Assembly: GCA_902729315.2 (NCBI GenBank)
Contig: LR746265.1
Location: 3,328,892 to 3,392,891, forward strand
Length of the DNA stretch: 64,000 nt
Origin: Spirodela intermedia
Lineage: Eukaryota; Streptophyta; Magnoliopsida; Alismatales; Araceae
Reading direction: 5' to 3'
Shown here: positions 11,412 to 22,660 of the stretch, piece after piece
How positions within the stretch are numbered: position 1 is the stretch's first letter
Layout: every line of letters starts with the position of its first letter
The notes under the pieces: generated by a model
What the model saw: the letters and a program-made list of their open reading frames with translations, nothing else
Database searches by the model: none
What the model was told of the DNA's origin: nothing
Translations under genes and position numbers: made by a program

Positions 11412-13900
11412 CGGTGCTCCGGCGATCCCTCTTCTCCGGCTTCAATCTGGTTCCTCGCCTGGTTAGATGCCAGTGGTTGGCAGCCAACCCGCTTGGCTCA
11501 GGGGAGACAGGGCTTATCACCGGCGGCGCCAGCGGCAGAGGAAGCAGTGGGAGGTTGGAGCTCTTACCGGACGCCGATGCTGTGGATAGGCTGCTTCTTG
11601 GAGCGTTGAGAGATGGCGGAGCGGCCCGGCTTGACAAACCCTGCGACAGATTCGATGAGGCAGATCTGTCTGTGGTTGAGAATCGCTTGTTCCACCACAT
11701 ATCCTGTGGGAAGGTCGACCTTGCTCTCCTTCTCTTCGAGAAGATCGATCGCCCTGGGGTCTTCCTGTGGAATGCCATGATCAGGGCCTGTTCATGGAAT
11801 GGCCGGCCGCGTGGTGCCGTCGACCTGTTCCGCCGCATGATCAGTTCCGGCGTCACGCCGAACAAATTCACCTTCCCTTTCTTCCTCAAAGCGTGCTCGG
11901 GTCTTCTCGCCTTGAATCACGGCATGGAGATTCACGGCCGGGTGATGAGAATCGGGCTGCACTCTGATGTCTTCATCTCTACGGCTCTGCTCGACTTGTA
12001 TATGAAATGCGGGCAGCTGAAGATCTCCCGCCGGATGTTCGACAAGATGCCTCAGAGAGACATTGTTGCATGGAATGCGATGGTCGCAGGGTGCTCCCTT
12101 CACGGGATGCACGAAGATACACTCAACCTTGTCTTGGAAATGCAGAGGGCAGGCGTCATTCCGAATTCCTCTACTGTCGTTGCCCTTCTCCCCACCATTG
12201 GCGAGGCCAAGGCTCTGAGCCAGGTCAAGAGCGTCCATGGATTCTGTGTCAGAAGGTATATGGATAAGGCGCATGTCCTTGTCGGAACAGCTTTGCTGGA
12301 TGTGTACGCCAAATGCCTTAGTTTAGACTACTCTGAGAAGGTCTTCGACGGCGTCACTGCAAAAAATGAAGTCACCTGGAGCGCGATGATCGGAGCGTAT
12401 GTCTCCTGCGACCGCATGGTTCAGGCTTTGGAAGCATTCAATCAAATGGTTCTTGATAAACACTATCCTCCCACCCCCACCACTCTGGCCAGCATTCTCC
12501 GAGCCTGCGCGAGGTTGACTGACCTAAGCCGAGGGAGACACCTTCATGGCTACTTGACCAAATCTGGGTTCTCTTCGGACATAACGGTGGGAAATTCTCT
12601 TCTGTCCATGTACTCCAAATGTGGAAATGTAGGTGATGCGCTCGTGTTGTTCGGTGAGATGGGAACAAGAGATACAGTCTCTTACAGCGCCATAATATCC
12701 GGATGCCTGCAGAACGGCAGCGCAGAGGTGGCTCTGCGTATTTTCCGTCAAATGCAGGCTTCCAGCACAGAGCCAGACTCTGCGACCATGGTGGGCGTGA
12801 TCCCAGCCTGCTCTCATCTAGCAGCTCTGCAGCACGGCAGATGCAGTCATGGCTACGTTGTTGTCCGTGGGCTCTCGTCGGATACCTCCGTCTGCAATGC
12901 ACTGGTCGACATGTATGCAAAGTGCGGCAGGATCACCCTCGCGAGGAACCTGTTCGATAGAATGTCTAAACGAGATATCGTGTCATGGAATACCATGATG
13001 TCCGGGTATGGGATTCACGGGCTGGGGAAGGAAGCGCTTTCTCTGTTCTTTGGCTTGCAGGCTGTTGGCTTGGAGCCTGATGATGTCACTTTCATCGGTG
13101 TCTTGACTGCGTGTAGCCACTCCGGGCTGGTGGAGGAAGGGAAAGAGTTCTTCTCCGCCATGTCTGAAAAATTTAACCTCGTCCCGAGGGTCGAGCACTG
13201 CATCTGCATGGTTGACCTCCTGGGCCGCGGCGGGTTCCTGCAGGAGGCCCGAGATTTCGTCCAGAAGATACCCTTCGCGCAAGATGTGCGCGTGTGGGGC
13301 GCTTTGCTCAGCGCCTGTAGGCTTCACAAGGATGTCAAACTCGGAGAAGAAGTGTCGAGGATGATCCAGAAGTTGGGGCCTGAGGGCACGGGGAACTTCG
13401 TGCTATTGTCGAACATCTACAGCGCCGCCGGGAGATTCGACGAGGCCGCGAGCGTCAGAATCCTGCAGAGAGACCAAGGATTCAAGAAGAGCCCCGGCTG
13501 CAGTTGGATCGAGATCAGGGGCAGGGTTCACGCCTTCGTCGGCGGCGACCGGTCTCACCCTTGCTCGTCAAAGATATATGAGACCCTCGGTGATCTGTTT
13601 ATCGAGATGAGGAAGATGGGCTACCGCCCTGACACAAGTTATGTGCTGCAGAATGTGGAGGAAGAGGAGAAGGAGCATCTTCTCCTCTACCATAGCGAGA
13701 AGCTGGCCATATCATTCGGAATTCTCACCTTGAGCGCCGGTCAGCCCATTTTTGTCGCCAAGAACCTGCGTATCTGTGGGGACTGCCACACTGCGACCAA
13801 ATTCATCAGCATGATTACCAGAAGAGAGATCACTGTGAGGGACGCCAACCGATTTCATCATTTCAAAAATGGAACTTGTAGCTGCGGAGGTTTCTGGTGA
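11408..13900 (+). CDS. PLS-class pentatricopeptide repeat protein with DYW domain
   Basis: A single exon of 830 aa, typical of plant PPR genes. Residues 1 to about 100 form a variable leader of the kind that targets mitochondria or plastids; which one I cannot tell. Tandem P, L and S repeats follow, with recurring phrases such as LLDLYMKCGQL, FDKMPQRDIVAWNAM and LVDMYAKCGRI. An E/E+ region (GCSWIEIRGRVHAFVGGD) and a DYW deaminase domain end the protein. The deaminase keeps H-S-E-K near residue 762 and C-G-D-C-H near 790-794, the zinc-binding and catalytic signature. Family role: sequence-specific C-to-U editing of organelle transcripts. The last three residues are GFW rather than DYW. Start: the open frame extends upstream but the first in-frame ATG is 11408. 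The target site cannot be predicted here. Confidence 0.95.
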   Translation: MTVLRRSLFSGFNLVPRLVRCQWLAANPLGSGETGLITGGASGRGSSGRLELLPDADAVDRLLLGALRDGGAARLDKPCDRFDEADLSVVENRLFHHISCGKVDLALLLFEKIDRPGVFLWNAMIRACSWNGRPRGAVDLFRRMISSGVTPNKFTFPFFLKACSGLLALNHGMEIHGRVMRIGLHSDVFISTALLDLYMKCGQLKISRRMFDKMPQRDIVAWNAMVAGCSLHGMHEDTLNLVLEMQRAGVIPNSSTVVALLPTIGEAKALSQVKSVHGFCVRRYMDKAHVLVGTALLDVYAKCLSLDYSEKVFDGVTAKNEVTWSAMIGAYVSCDRMVQALEAFNQMVLDKHYPPTPTTLASILRACARLTDLSRGRHLHGYLTKSGFSSDITVGNSLLSMYSKCGNVGDALVLFGEMGTRDTVSYSAIISGCLQNGSAEVALRIFRQMQASSTEPDSATMVGVIPACSHLAALQHGRCSHGYVVVRGLSSDTSVCNALVDMYAKCGRITLARNLFDRMSKRDIVSWNTMMSGYGIHGLGKEALSLFFGLQAVGLEPDDVTFIGVLTACSHSGLVEEGKEFFSAMSEKFNLVPRVEHCICMVDLLGRGGFLQEARDFVQKIPFAQDVRVWGALLSACRLHKDVKLGEEVSRMIQKLGPEGTGNFVLLSNIYSAAGRFDEAASVRILQRDQGFKKSPGCSWIEIRGRVHAFVGGDRSHPCSSKIYETLGDLFIEMRKMGYRPDTSYVLQNVEEEEKEHLLLYHSEKLAISFGILTLSAGQPIFVAKNLRICGDCHTATKFISMITRREITVRDANRFHHFKNGTCSCGGFW

Positions 13901-14558
13901 TTGCCAAGGAAGAGGGGCAATCCCCACTCGGGACGGATGAATTCAACCATGAGAATCGCTGCTGTTTGCAAAGGAGGTGATTATGATTCCGTTCACAGGA
14001 TTTATCTGTTTACTTTTCTGGTTTTCATGATCTTGAATATCTAAGAATCCCTTCTTCTTTTTTTCTTTTTTATAAAGATACTGGTGAGTAAGGAATCCAA
14101 CACTCGATAGTCCCTCCTCCCTTGACAACCCTCTACTGAATCTTCTGTTCCAAGGTACTCACCGGCAAACCTCTCGCCGGGGATATCCACCGGAAGGAGT
14201 CACATTCCGAACCTCAGAACAGCCCAGCGGCGGCGATGGCGGTCATACCAAGCTTCGGGATTAAAAAAGGAACCTACAATTTGCAACGACGAGAGAATAC
14301 CTTTCTTGCGACAAATATTCTCCTTTTGGGCGCTTGCTTCTCTCTGAATCTGCCGTCTTCCTACAGGAGCCTTCATGACCCACTCACGCCGGGGGTTTCC
14401 TTCTTATTCCCAACCCTCAAGGATGGGCCAGCGGCGAGCACCCCACTTCTCCAGGCAGAGGAAGCCTCTGCTATATAAATCCTTTCTGAATAGTTATCAG
14501 AGTTCATCTTGGCGAGACCTTTCCTGGTGGGTCTTGCAGATTGGTTCTTCCTCGGAGA
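13901..14558. other. Intergenic region upstream of sucrose synthase
   Basis: A 658-bp gap between two same-strand genes. It should hold the PPR 3' UTR and the sucrose synthase promoter. A TATA box lies at 14472-14479. The 80-codon open frame at 14236-14478 resembles no known family. Confidence 0.6.
14472..14479 (+). promoter_or_regulatory. TATA box of the sucrose synthase gene
   Basis: TATATAAA lies 80 bp before the sucrose synthase ATG at 14559. With the usual 30-bp spacing, transcription would begin near 14505 and leave a 5' UTR of about 50 nt. Confidence 0.6.
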
Positions 14559-17500
14559 ATGGCGTTAGCAGGGAGCTTCAAGAGGTCGGACACCATTGCG
14601 GAGAGCATGCCGGAGGCTTTGAGGCAGAGCCGGTACCAGATGAGGCGTTGCTTCGCCAGGTATGGCGCAGCTCGTCTCTGAAAGATTTCCTTGACGTTCT
14701 TTGAAATTGACAGGAAAGACATGGCACAACAGGTTCGTCAGTAAGGGCAAGAGGCTGATGAAGAACCAGCAGCTGGTGGAAGAAATGGAGAGCGCGTTGG
14801 ACGACAAGGCTGAGAAAGCTAAACTCATGGAGGGCTTCCTCGGTTACATCATATGCTCCACCCAGGTTCGTATTTCTTCTTCTCTTCGATTCCAAGGAGA
14901 ACTTTACCCATCTCGGGGCCTCTACATGCAGGAGGCCGTCGTTCTCCCGCCCATCATCGCCCTCGCCGTCAGGCCGTATCCCGGAATCTGGGAGTTTGTC
15001 AGGGCCAACTCCGACGATCTGTCCGTGGAGGACATCACCATGTCCGACTACCTCAAGTACAAGGAATCTATATACGACGAGAGATGGTACACGTGGCGTG
15101 TTGACATTTCCTTGCATGTGGCCGCCGGAAGCTCCATTCCTCACGTGGGCTATTCTCTCGCTTTCTGCAGGGCCAAGGACGAGGACGCCTTGGAAGTTGA
15201 CTTTTCGTCGTTTGACTCGCACGTGCCTCGCCTGACGCTGCCGTCGTCCATCGGGAACGGGATGGAGTTCATCGCCAGGTTCCTGTCTTCCAGGCTGAGC
15301 CAGAGCCCCGACGAAAGCATGAAGCCTCTGCTGGATTACTTGCTTGCTCTCAACCATCGAGGAGAAGTGAGATCCTCTTGTCTTCCATGATCTATGGAAA
15401 CCAACGGATTACGTTAATAGTGCATCATGCGGCCATATGCAGAAGTTTCTGATTAACGAGAGCGTCAACACGGTGGTCAAGCTTCAGACGGCGCTGTTGC
15501 TGGCTGAAGTCTTCGTCTCTGGGCTTCCCCAGGACACCCCATTCCAGAAGTTCGAGCACAGGTGACGACGCCAGACCGGGGTGCCGGAGACTACGGAGGG
15601 GCAGACATAGGCTTACGGCATATCCCCTGTGTGTTTCAGGTTCGAGGAGTGGGGACTGCTGAAGGGATGGGGTGACAGAGCCGACCGCGTCAGGGAGACT
15701 CTCCATTGTCTCTCCGAGGTCCTGCAGGCACCTGACATAGTGAACATAGAGAAGCTCTTCGGCAGACTTCCTTCCATCTTCAACGTCGTGATCTTCTCTC
15801 CCCACGGATACTTTGGCCAAGCTGATGTCCTCGGCTTGCCAGACACAGGTGGCCAGGTTAGCGAATGGTATCTTCCTGCAGAAGCAAGAGCGATAGTGGC
15901 CAGGTTTATCTGACTCTGCGGTCTCTGTTCTTCAACAGGTGGTGTACATACTGGATCAAGTCAGGGCATTGGAGGAGGAACTCCTCCTCAGAATCAAGCA
16001 GCAGGGGTTGACTGTTAAGCCTCATATCTTTGTGGTGAGTTGGGGGCGGGTACGGGGGGTGAGGGAGGGGTGTTGTTGGTCTTTAATTTTCTATGAGCTT
16101 GGAGCAATGAAACGAGCGGTGTACCTTCCTTCACAGGTGACACGGCTCATACCAGAAGCTCGGGGTACGAAGTGCAACCAGGAGCTGGAGCAGATTCTCG
16201 GCACCACCCACTCCTACATCCTTAGAATCCCGTTCAAGACGGAAAATGGGGTACTTCAGGAATGGGTATCTCGTTTCGACATCTACCCATACCTGGAGAG
16301 ATATGCTCAGGTAAGATCTTGTTTCCTTCGTCTCATTCTTCTTTTTATCCTTGGAAGTTTCGTGGTTTGGTGTCCCCAATCGTGGATTTTTCTTGCAGGA
16401 TGCTACTGCCAGGATTCTGGAGTTCATGGAAGGGAAGCCAGACCTGATCATAGGAAACTACACAGACGGAAACTTAGTATCCTCTCTGGTGGCTGCCAAG
16501 CTGGGAGTAACACAGGTGCCGCTGGTTCTCCAGTACTCGTTTACTTTGGATTGGACTTTATGGTCACACCCCAATCTACAGGACTAAGAACAAAGATGAT
16601 TTCTTTAGTTGATGTGAGCAAATATCCATGCTAAATTATTCTTATACAAGCTATAAAACATCCGAACAAGCAGGGAACCATAGCTCATGCTCTGGAGAAA
16701 ACCAAGTATGAAGACTCCGACGTCAAATGGAAGGAACTAGACCCAAAGTATCACTTCTCTTGCCAATTTACAGCCGACATGATTGCCATGAACTCTGCAG
16801 ACTTCATCATCACGAGCACATACCAGGAAATTGCAGGAAGGTTGGGGAATTGATGCGTCTCTTTTGTGCTTGCAGTGCTTCTCTTACTCCATTTGAGACA
16901 TCTCTCTAACGTCTTCTGGGAGGTCTATGTTTGTCACAGCAAAAGCAAGCCAGGACAGTATGAGAGCCACCTCGCATTTACGCTTCCAGGGCTGTGCCGA
17001 TTCGTGTCAGGAATCAATGTGTTTGATCCAAAGTTCAATATAGCTTCCCCTGGGGCAGATCAGTCTGTGTACTTTCCCTACACACAGAAACATAAGAGAT
17101 TGACTTCATTTCACCCTGAAATCGAGGAGCTGCTGTTTAATAACAAGGACAATGATGAGCATTTGTAAGCCTCACCATTAGTGATGATTACTTTCCCTCA
17201 TTGGTATTCTTCCAGTCATTGCTGATCCACCTTCATTTCTCTTTCTCTTGAAATTGATGAGAGCAGTGGATTCCTAGAGGACAGGAAGAAGCCCATCATC
17301 TTCTCCATGGCGAGACTAGACACAGTGAAGAACATTTCAGGCCTTACCGAATGGTATGGGAAGAACAAAAGGCTCAGGAGTCTGGTCAATCTTGTTGTTG
17401 TTGCGGGCTTTTTCGACCCATCCAAGTCAAATGATCGGGAAGAAATCAGTGAGATCAGGAGGATGCATGTCCTAATTGAGAAATACAACTTGAAGGGCCA

Positions 17501-18606
17501 GATTAGATGGATTACTGCCCAGAAAGACCGCCTCAGGAACGGTGAACTCTATCGCTGTATTGCCGACACGAAGGGGGCTTTTGTGCAGGTCAGAACTCGT
17601 TTGTCTTTCAGAAATCATTATCATCATCATTTACCTTGTTTTTGTCTGTTGCATTATCCTGACTTCCGCAATGAAACAATCCAGCCTGCACTGTATGAAG
17701 CATTTGGGCTTACAGTCATCGAGGCAATGAACTGCGGGCTGCCTACCTTTGCCACAAACCAGGGAGGTCCAGCTGAGATCATCGTCGATGGGGTCTCTGG
17801 TTTCCACATCAACCCCAACAACGGAGAGGAATCAAGCAACAAAATTGCAGATTTCTTCGAGAAATGCAAAGAAGACTTGAGGCACTGGAACAAGGTGTCT
17901 ACTGCTGGTCTGCAGAGAATCTGCGAAAGGTAATAAAAATAACCGAGTGACGGCGAAGAGAATTCCCCTTCGCATGTTTTGGTCCACGCACATAAATTTT
18001 GTCGATCCATCTTCTTGCAGCTACACATGGAAGATCTATGCGAACAAGGTGGTGAACATGGGGTCGATGTATGGCTTCTGGAAGCAGCTGAACAAGGACC
18101 AGAAACTAGCCAAACAGAAATACATCCAGATGTTCTACAATCTCCAGTTCAGAAATTTGGTGAGACTGGACTGCACTACTGATTGGAGAAGAAGTCCCGT
18201 TCGTCCGTGTCAAGGCATGTGATCTCTTTCCCTCCATGCCATGTGTTGCAGGCAAAGACAGTACCAGTGGCACACAGTGAGACCCCATCACCAGCAGCGG
18301 CGGCAGGAAACGTGCCCATATCTCGGATTCCTCAAAGGCAAGTCTGCCTTCGGCTGCTCTCTATGGTTATCAAGTACCTCCGTGATTCCTTGCGCTGACG
18401 TTTCTGTCCACATTGCCTCACAGACGCACCCAATCGAGGATCCAAAAGTGAGGATTCATCATGGCTCCCATTTAAATCCAGCAAGAAACTCGGCTGCGCT
18501 TGTTTGGTCTTTCAGCTGATTCCGCCCACCGTTCCGTTGCAGGGCCATTGCGGATTGCTTCACGCCCAAGACCCCCAGCTTCAAGGCGTTGAAGAACAAC
18601 CCCTGA
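14559..18606 (+). CDS. Sucrose synthase (SUS5/6-like clade)
   Basis: Cytosolic or wall-associated enzyme that reversibly cleaves sucrose with UDP to UDP-glucose and fructose. Seventeen exons: 14559-14659, 14733-14865, 14932-15086, 15171-15366, 15443-15561, 15640-15856, 15939-16034, 16137-16310, 16399-16515, 16674-16840, 16940-17164, 17267-17588, 17685-17929, 18021-18159, 18252-18337, 18424-18447, 18543-18606; total 859 aa. The N-terminus ([17 protein letters not shown]) matches the SUS5/6-type group as I recall it. The core shows [35 protein letters not shown], the GT-B donor site [21 protein letters not shown] and [15 protein letters not shown]. After FRNL comes a tail of about 50 residues with RTQSRIQ, typical of that clade. 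Exon 15 seems to use a GC donor (AG|GCAAGT); a nearby GT donor would give a different tail, so the last three exons are less certain than the rest. Confidence 0.92.
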
Positions 18607-20226
18607 TTGCCGGGCCAACACGCAGCCGCATGGGCGAAAACTATCGCGGGATGCCTCTGAACAGGCTGAATCATTCTATTATATCCGTCAATACATCCAC
18701 ACGATTAATCAGAAATCTCACGATTGTGATGAACGCAGTAAAACACTCACGACATTGTTGGAGGGAATTATTTCCCGTTGATCCGGGGAAGACTCGAAGC
18801 CGAGCAATCCACAGCACACCTCTGTGATGTGCGACGAGAGATGACGATCTACCTTGAGAACACAAGGCGCCTGAAACCAAAGACCTTAGCTTTATACCTC
18901 GCACGTGGGAATGGCGCGCCTTTTGCCGATGTGAAGAGCGAGTGACCTCTATTTATACCCCCGTGCGCTCACACAGATGGCCGGTCATCTCTCTGTCTGT
19001 CTAGGGTTCGTGGCGGCGCCGGGTCGGAGCAGTTTCGGCTTCTCCGGCATTGCCTGACGGAAATCCCCCTCGAAGGCAGCTGCTCTTCACGCATTTTTTC
19101 CCTTCTCTTGTTGGCCTTGTTCGGCAGATGATTTCGGCTTTTGTACATCGTTGTGCGTCGTAAAACTGATTACCGGCGGTCGTCCTCTGTGGCTGCCGCG
19201 TATGAGGCGACGCGAAAGTTAAATCGTCCTTGTTCGTGCCTGAATGGCAAGGTGCCAACGGTCTACGTCGTGGTCTCTGAAGGCATGGATGGGCAAATGT
19301 TGTGCTCAACTGAAACCATTCGATTGGCTCATGTGATTCGTAGATCTGCCCGCTGATCCCTAGCTTCACTGTCTACCAGCGGGTGGTAGTGATGATCCTT
19401 TCCCCAACTGATCGACGCTGATTAGTCTGTGCGAAACAGTCATTTCATCTTCTCCTCGGGGGACTTGAGAATGCAAGCCAGGACTCTGAACCCCGCTACC
19501 ATTCTACATTCACGTTTCCTTGTCAGGACATTTTGGTTCGTCGATCCGCGCTTCCTTCATTATTTTCGATTGGTTTTATGTGATTTGTTAAGCACGCATG
19601 AGCTTTGCTAGCATTTTCACATCTCTGAGGCCGTCTTCTCGGTAGTGATGATCCTTTCCCCAACTGATCGACGCTGATTAGTCTGTGCGAAACAGTCATT
19701 TCATCTTCTCCTAGGAGGACTTGAAAATGCAAGCCAGGATTCTGAACCGCTCTGCTGCTCGCGATACGACTTCTCCATGCCCCGTTCTTCGTATGATTTC
19801 TAATAGCAAAGGTTTCCCCCCCAGCTCTGCTCAGCATTTTTTCGGACGATTTCTACGTCGCTGACTTCAGCTCTGGAAGGGTCTGATGATCGCGACTGGT
19901 TTCTGAGCCCTTCACCAGCTCTTCCTCGTAATGCATCAATAAATGAAATCCTTGTTTGATGATCTAATTTACTTGGCGGATTTATTTTTGGGTTATTTCC
20001 CTGAATTCTTCTCCTATACATGATTGAAATCAGTCCACAACTGTTAATGCTCTGAATTCATTTCCCGACGAATGGGATTCATTGAGAATTATAGAAGATC
20101 AGGCAAACCGTTCTTTCCAACCGTTGATACTATCCTTAAGAAACAGAATTTAATTAATGACTGAATACATGAGTATTATCCCACACAAATAACCGTGGGA
20201 GTTCTACTGCCTCAGTGACCGCATGA
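18607..20226. other. Intergenic region between convergent genes
   Basis: The 1.6-kb gap between the 3' ends of sucrose synthase (+) and the SET-domain gene (-). It should contain both 3' UTRs. It also contains a pair of 108-bp direct repeats (19385-19748). No coding region is recognised. Confidence 0.6.
19385..19748. repeat. 108-bp direct duplication, about 96% identical
   Basis: Copy 1 (19385-19492) and copy 2 (19641-19748) align without gaps at an offset of 256 bp, with about four substitutions, all in the last third. The 148 bp between them does not belong to the repeat. This looks like a recent local duplication; no terminal structure points to a transposon. Confidence 0.8.
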
Positions 20227-22259
20227 CTAACGACGCTGAGATGAAATCGTATCAATCGTATCCCTACAGTAAGAAATGCACTGCAGGAGCGCTTTCTTGT
20301 AGCAGAGCCTCCATTGCAGCGCCAATCTAAACCTCCTCATTGATCTCTTCACCTTCCCCGGCAACGGAGAACCAGCAACTCCGTCTTCCTCCAAGCCATT
20401 CGCCAGAAGGAACTCCCGGATTTCGCCTCCGGAAGATTGCACCAGGCCGACGCAGTCCTCCCAGGAAGAGCATTCTTGCATTCTGTCCACCATCCCCATC
20501 GTCGAAGAGTCCTCTGCCGGTCCCGTGGGGAGCTCATCTAACACTGCTTGGCATTTGTTCGTGAGCCATTTCATCACAGAGGCCTCATTCTCCACTGAGA
20601 GCTGCAGTCCCGAGTAAGCGCGGCGGCCGACCATCCTTCGGAGGTGGTGTGGCGTCGCCCACAGGCGCAGAGTGGATAGCAAGGCGAAAGAGGGTCTTCC
20701 ATCTCCCTGAACGTAGGCGGCGTCTCTTGGCCAGGTACTAGAGGTTTTCATGCCCGGGTCGAGCGGTATGAAGGCCTTGTCGTTCGGGTTTAAGCTCAGG
20801 AGAAATCCGTAGTGCTCGAGAAGCTCAAGATTTGTATATGTGCCGTAGCACAGAAGAACCTGCAGTGAGCAGCGGATCACATAGAGGTATAACTGTTCTT
20901 TGTCAACATTAAAATTCATATTTTTACTCGAACTGGTAAAAGATGGTAGATACCTGCTCTCCCTTGTTATATCTCCTCCTCGCATAGAAGCAATAAGCAG
21001 CTTCATCTTCTTCATAGCCACCATCTGCTAACCTTTGACGGAGACTAGCTTCAGAATTCCAGGCAGCGCCTTCAGCTGAAGTCTCTTCGTCTGCATCTTC
21101 AGAGGAAGACTCGTCTCCAGGTGCAGCGTAGTTGAAGAAATCGCCGACGGGGCACAAGCACCCGGCCTCATCCCAGGGTACATGTAACGCGCGAGATGAT
21201 ATCTTTGAAATTCCGCAAGGGAACAGCAAGATGAAGATAAATATATTAGATTAAGCAGGCGGAGACTGACTCAGATTACTCAGAAAACAAACCCACTCAC
21301 AGTTGCAGAAGCCCACAGCCAAGATCTGAAAGTTCTCAACCGAGGCTTCATTCCTATTTCTTGCATAAGACTGACGGTTTCTTCCCACTCCGAGTGAACC
21401 TTTGCAGGAATCTTCTCGGAAGCCCAGATAGCATCTTCGACCTGATAGGGAAGGAACCCACGAATGCTTCAGTTTCATCACAACCAGCAACGGAAAACCG
21501 AAGTTCTTGGCTTCCGAATCAGAGAAACGTACGACAAAACCTGCAGAGACTTGATCTCGAATTGGGTGAAGCTCGACAAGGTATCATAGCTCTGCGGCAA
21601 CTGCATTAGATAGAGGTACCACCGAGAACTCCTCCCTTTCCCCACTTCAGCCAGTAAACATGCCGTCAATATCTGCGCGAGGGGGCTAACAACTAGATCA
21701 ATTAGGATTAAAGCAACGGCCTTTATGACGTCTGAAAGTCGACAGATATGTACACACGGTGACAACCAGAAGAAGGATATTTGAAGCCTTTTTGTTCCTT
21801 TTTTCAGGAAAGATGGGAGGGAATGATGTTGCTTAGGGAGGAGGAAGCCGTACCTGCGCCGCAGAGAGCTGCGGGCGCCGCTTCACGCCGGCGGCCAGTG
21901 TCTCGTCCGCCAACACGCTCTCGCTCGTCAAGAGCGCGGCCTTCGGCACCCTGAGCACTCTCTCCCCTTTCTCGAGGTCCCGTGCCGCCGCCAGCCCCCG
22001 TCTGCAGATGGCGATCTTCTAACGCTTGAGATCTCGCGTGGAGACGGAGGACGGTGAGCAGAGGAGAAGAAGATCCTTACCCGCCCGCGTCCGGGAAGTG
22101 AGAGAGGACCAGGGCCTGTCCGAGGCAAGAAGACGGTGGCGGTGAAGAACAGGGCGAAGGCTCGTCGGAGACGCCCGCCTCCGCCGCCCACCGGAGGAAG
22201 GCGCCCAGCTTCTCCCCGCCGCCGTCTCCTCCCACCGTCTCCCCAGAAGCAGCGGGGGT
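20227..22259 (-). CDS. SDG40: SET-domain methyltransferase-like protein (SDG40-like)
   Basis: Exons in transcript order: 22259-22081 (5' end unresolved), 22001-21854, 21672-21541, 21441-21301, 21202-20954, 20859-20227; about 493 aa. The SET region starts FLRWAAEAGVSDE and AGGRGLAAARDLEKGE, continues through VPKAALLTSE, WLWASATISSRALHVPW and CPVGDFFNYAAPGDE, and reaches YNKGEQVLLCYGTYTNLELLEHYGF, the usual catalytic-core signatures. A Rubisco-LSMT-like helical C-terminal part follows. As I recall, Arabidopsis SDG40 is of similar length and sequence. Its substrate is not established; this SETD/LSMT class methylates lysines on non-histone proteins. Oddity: there is no in-frame ATG. The only nearby ATG (22268-22266) reads ATG GGC TGA in frame. 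A near-cognate ACG at 22238, an unseen upstream exon or a sequence error are the alternatives. The gene is divergent from NDUFB7. Confidence 0.85.
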
Positions 22260-22660
22260 TCAGCCCATTACTCTAGGCTTTTGGTGACGACTATTTTTTG
22301 GCAAAAATGTGCAGTATTATTTTCATTAAAACCGACGCATTGCAAAAACTTTGGTCGAATTCCTGCTGTTAATCTCGAAAAAACATTGGAATTAATTATT
22401 TATAGGGCGGGAATTTTAATTATTTATCTGTATAATTGTACCAAAAAATGCGTGTAAAAGGTCAGTAAATGGGGGAAAAATTATTGAAGACGAGAACGGC
22501 GCGGCCACCGGGTTAATGGCATGAGGGCCGAGTCGGACTCGGCCGAGTGGGTGGGCCGAGGCGAGGACTAGGGGAAAGAAAGGGTGGGGGACGGCGAGGA
22601 AGAGGGAACCAGGGGAGATCGATCCAGGAGGGGGAAGAGGGGCGAGGTGAGGAGGGCGTG
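22260..22660. promoter_or_regulatory. Short divergent promoter between SDG40-like and NDUFB7 genes
   Basis: About 400 bp separate the first coding bases of two genes on opposite strands. The middle (about 22290-22480) is AT-rich and the flanks are GC-rich, as expected for two 5' UTRs around a shared core. No clear TATA box is seen for either side. A bidirectional promoter is inferred from geometry alone. Confidence 0.5.

Noticed and set aside
22547-22660. N-terminal extension of NDUFB7 to 145 aa
   Set aside because: The upstream codon at 22547 is GTG, the extension is low-complexity Gly/Arg, and the family starts near the ATG at 22661.
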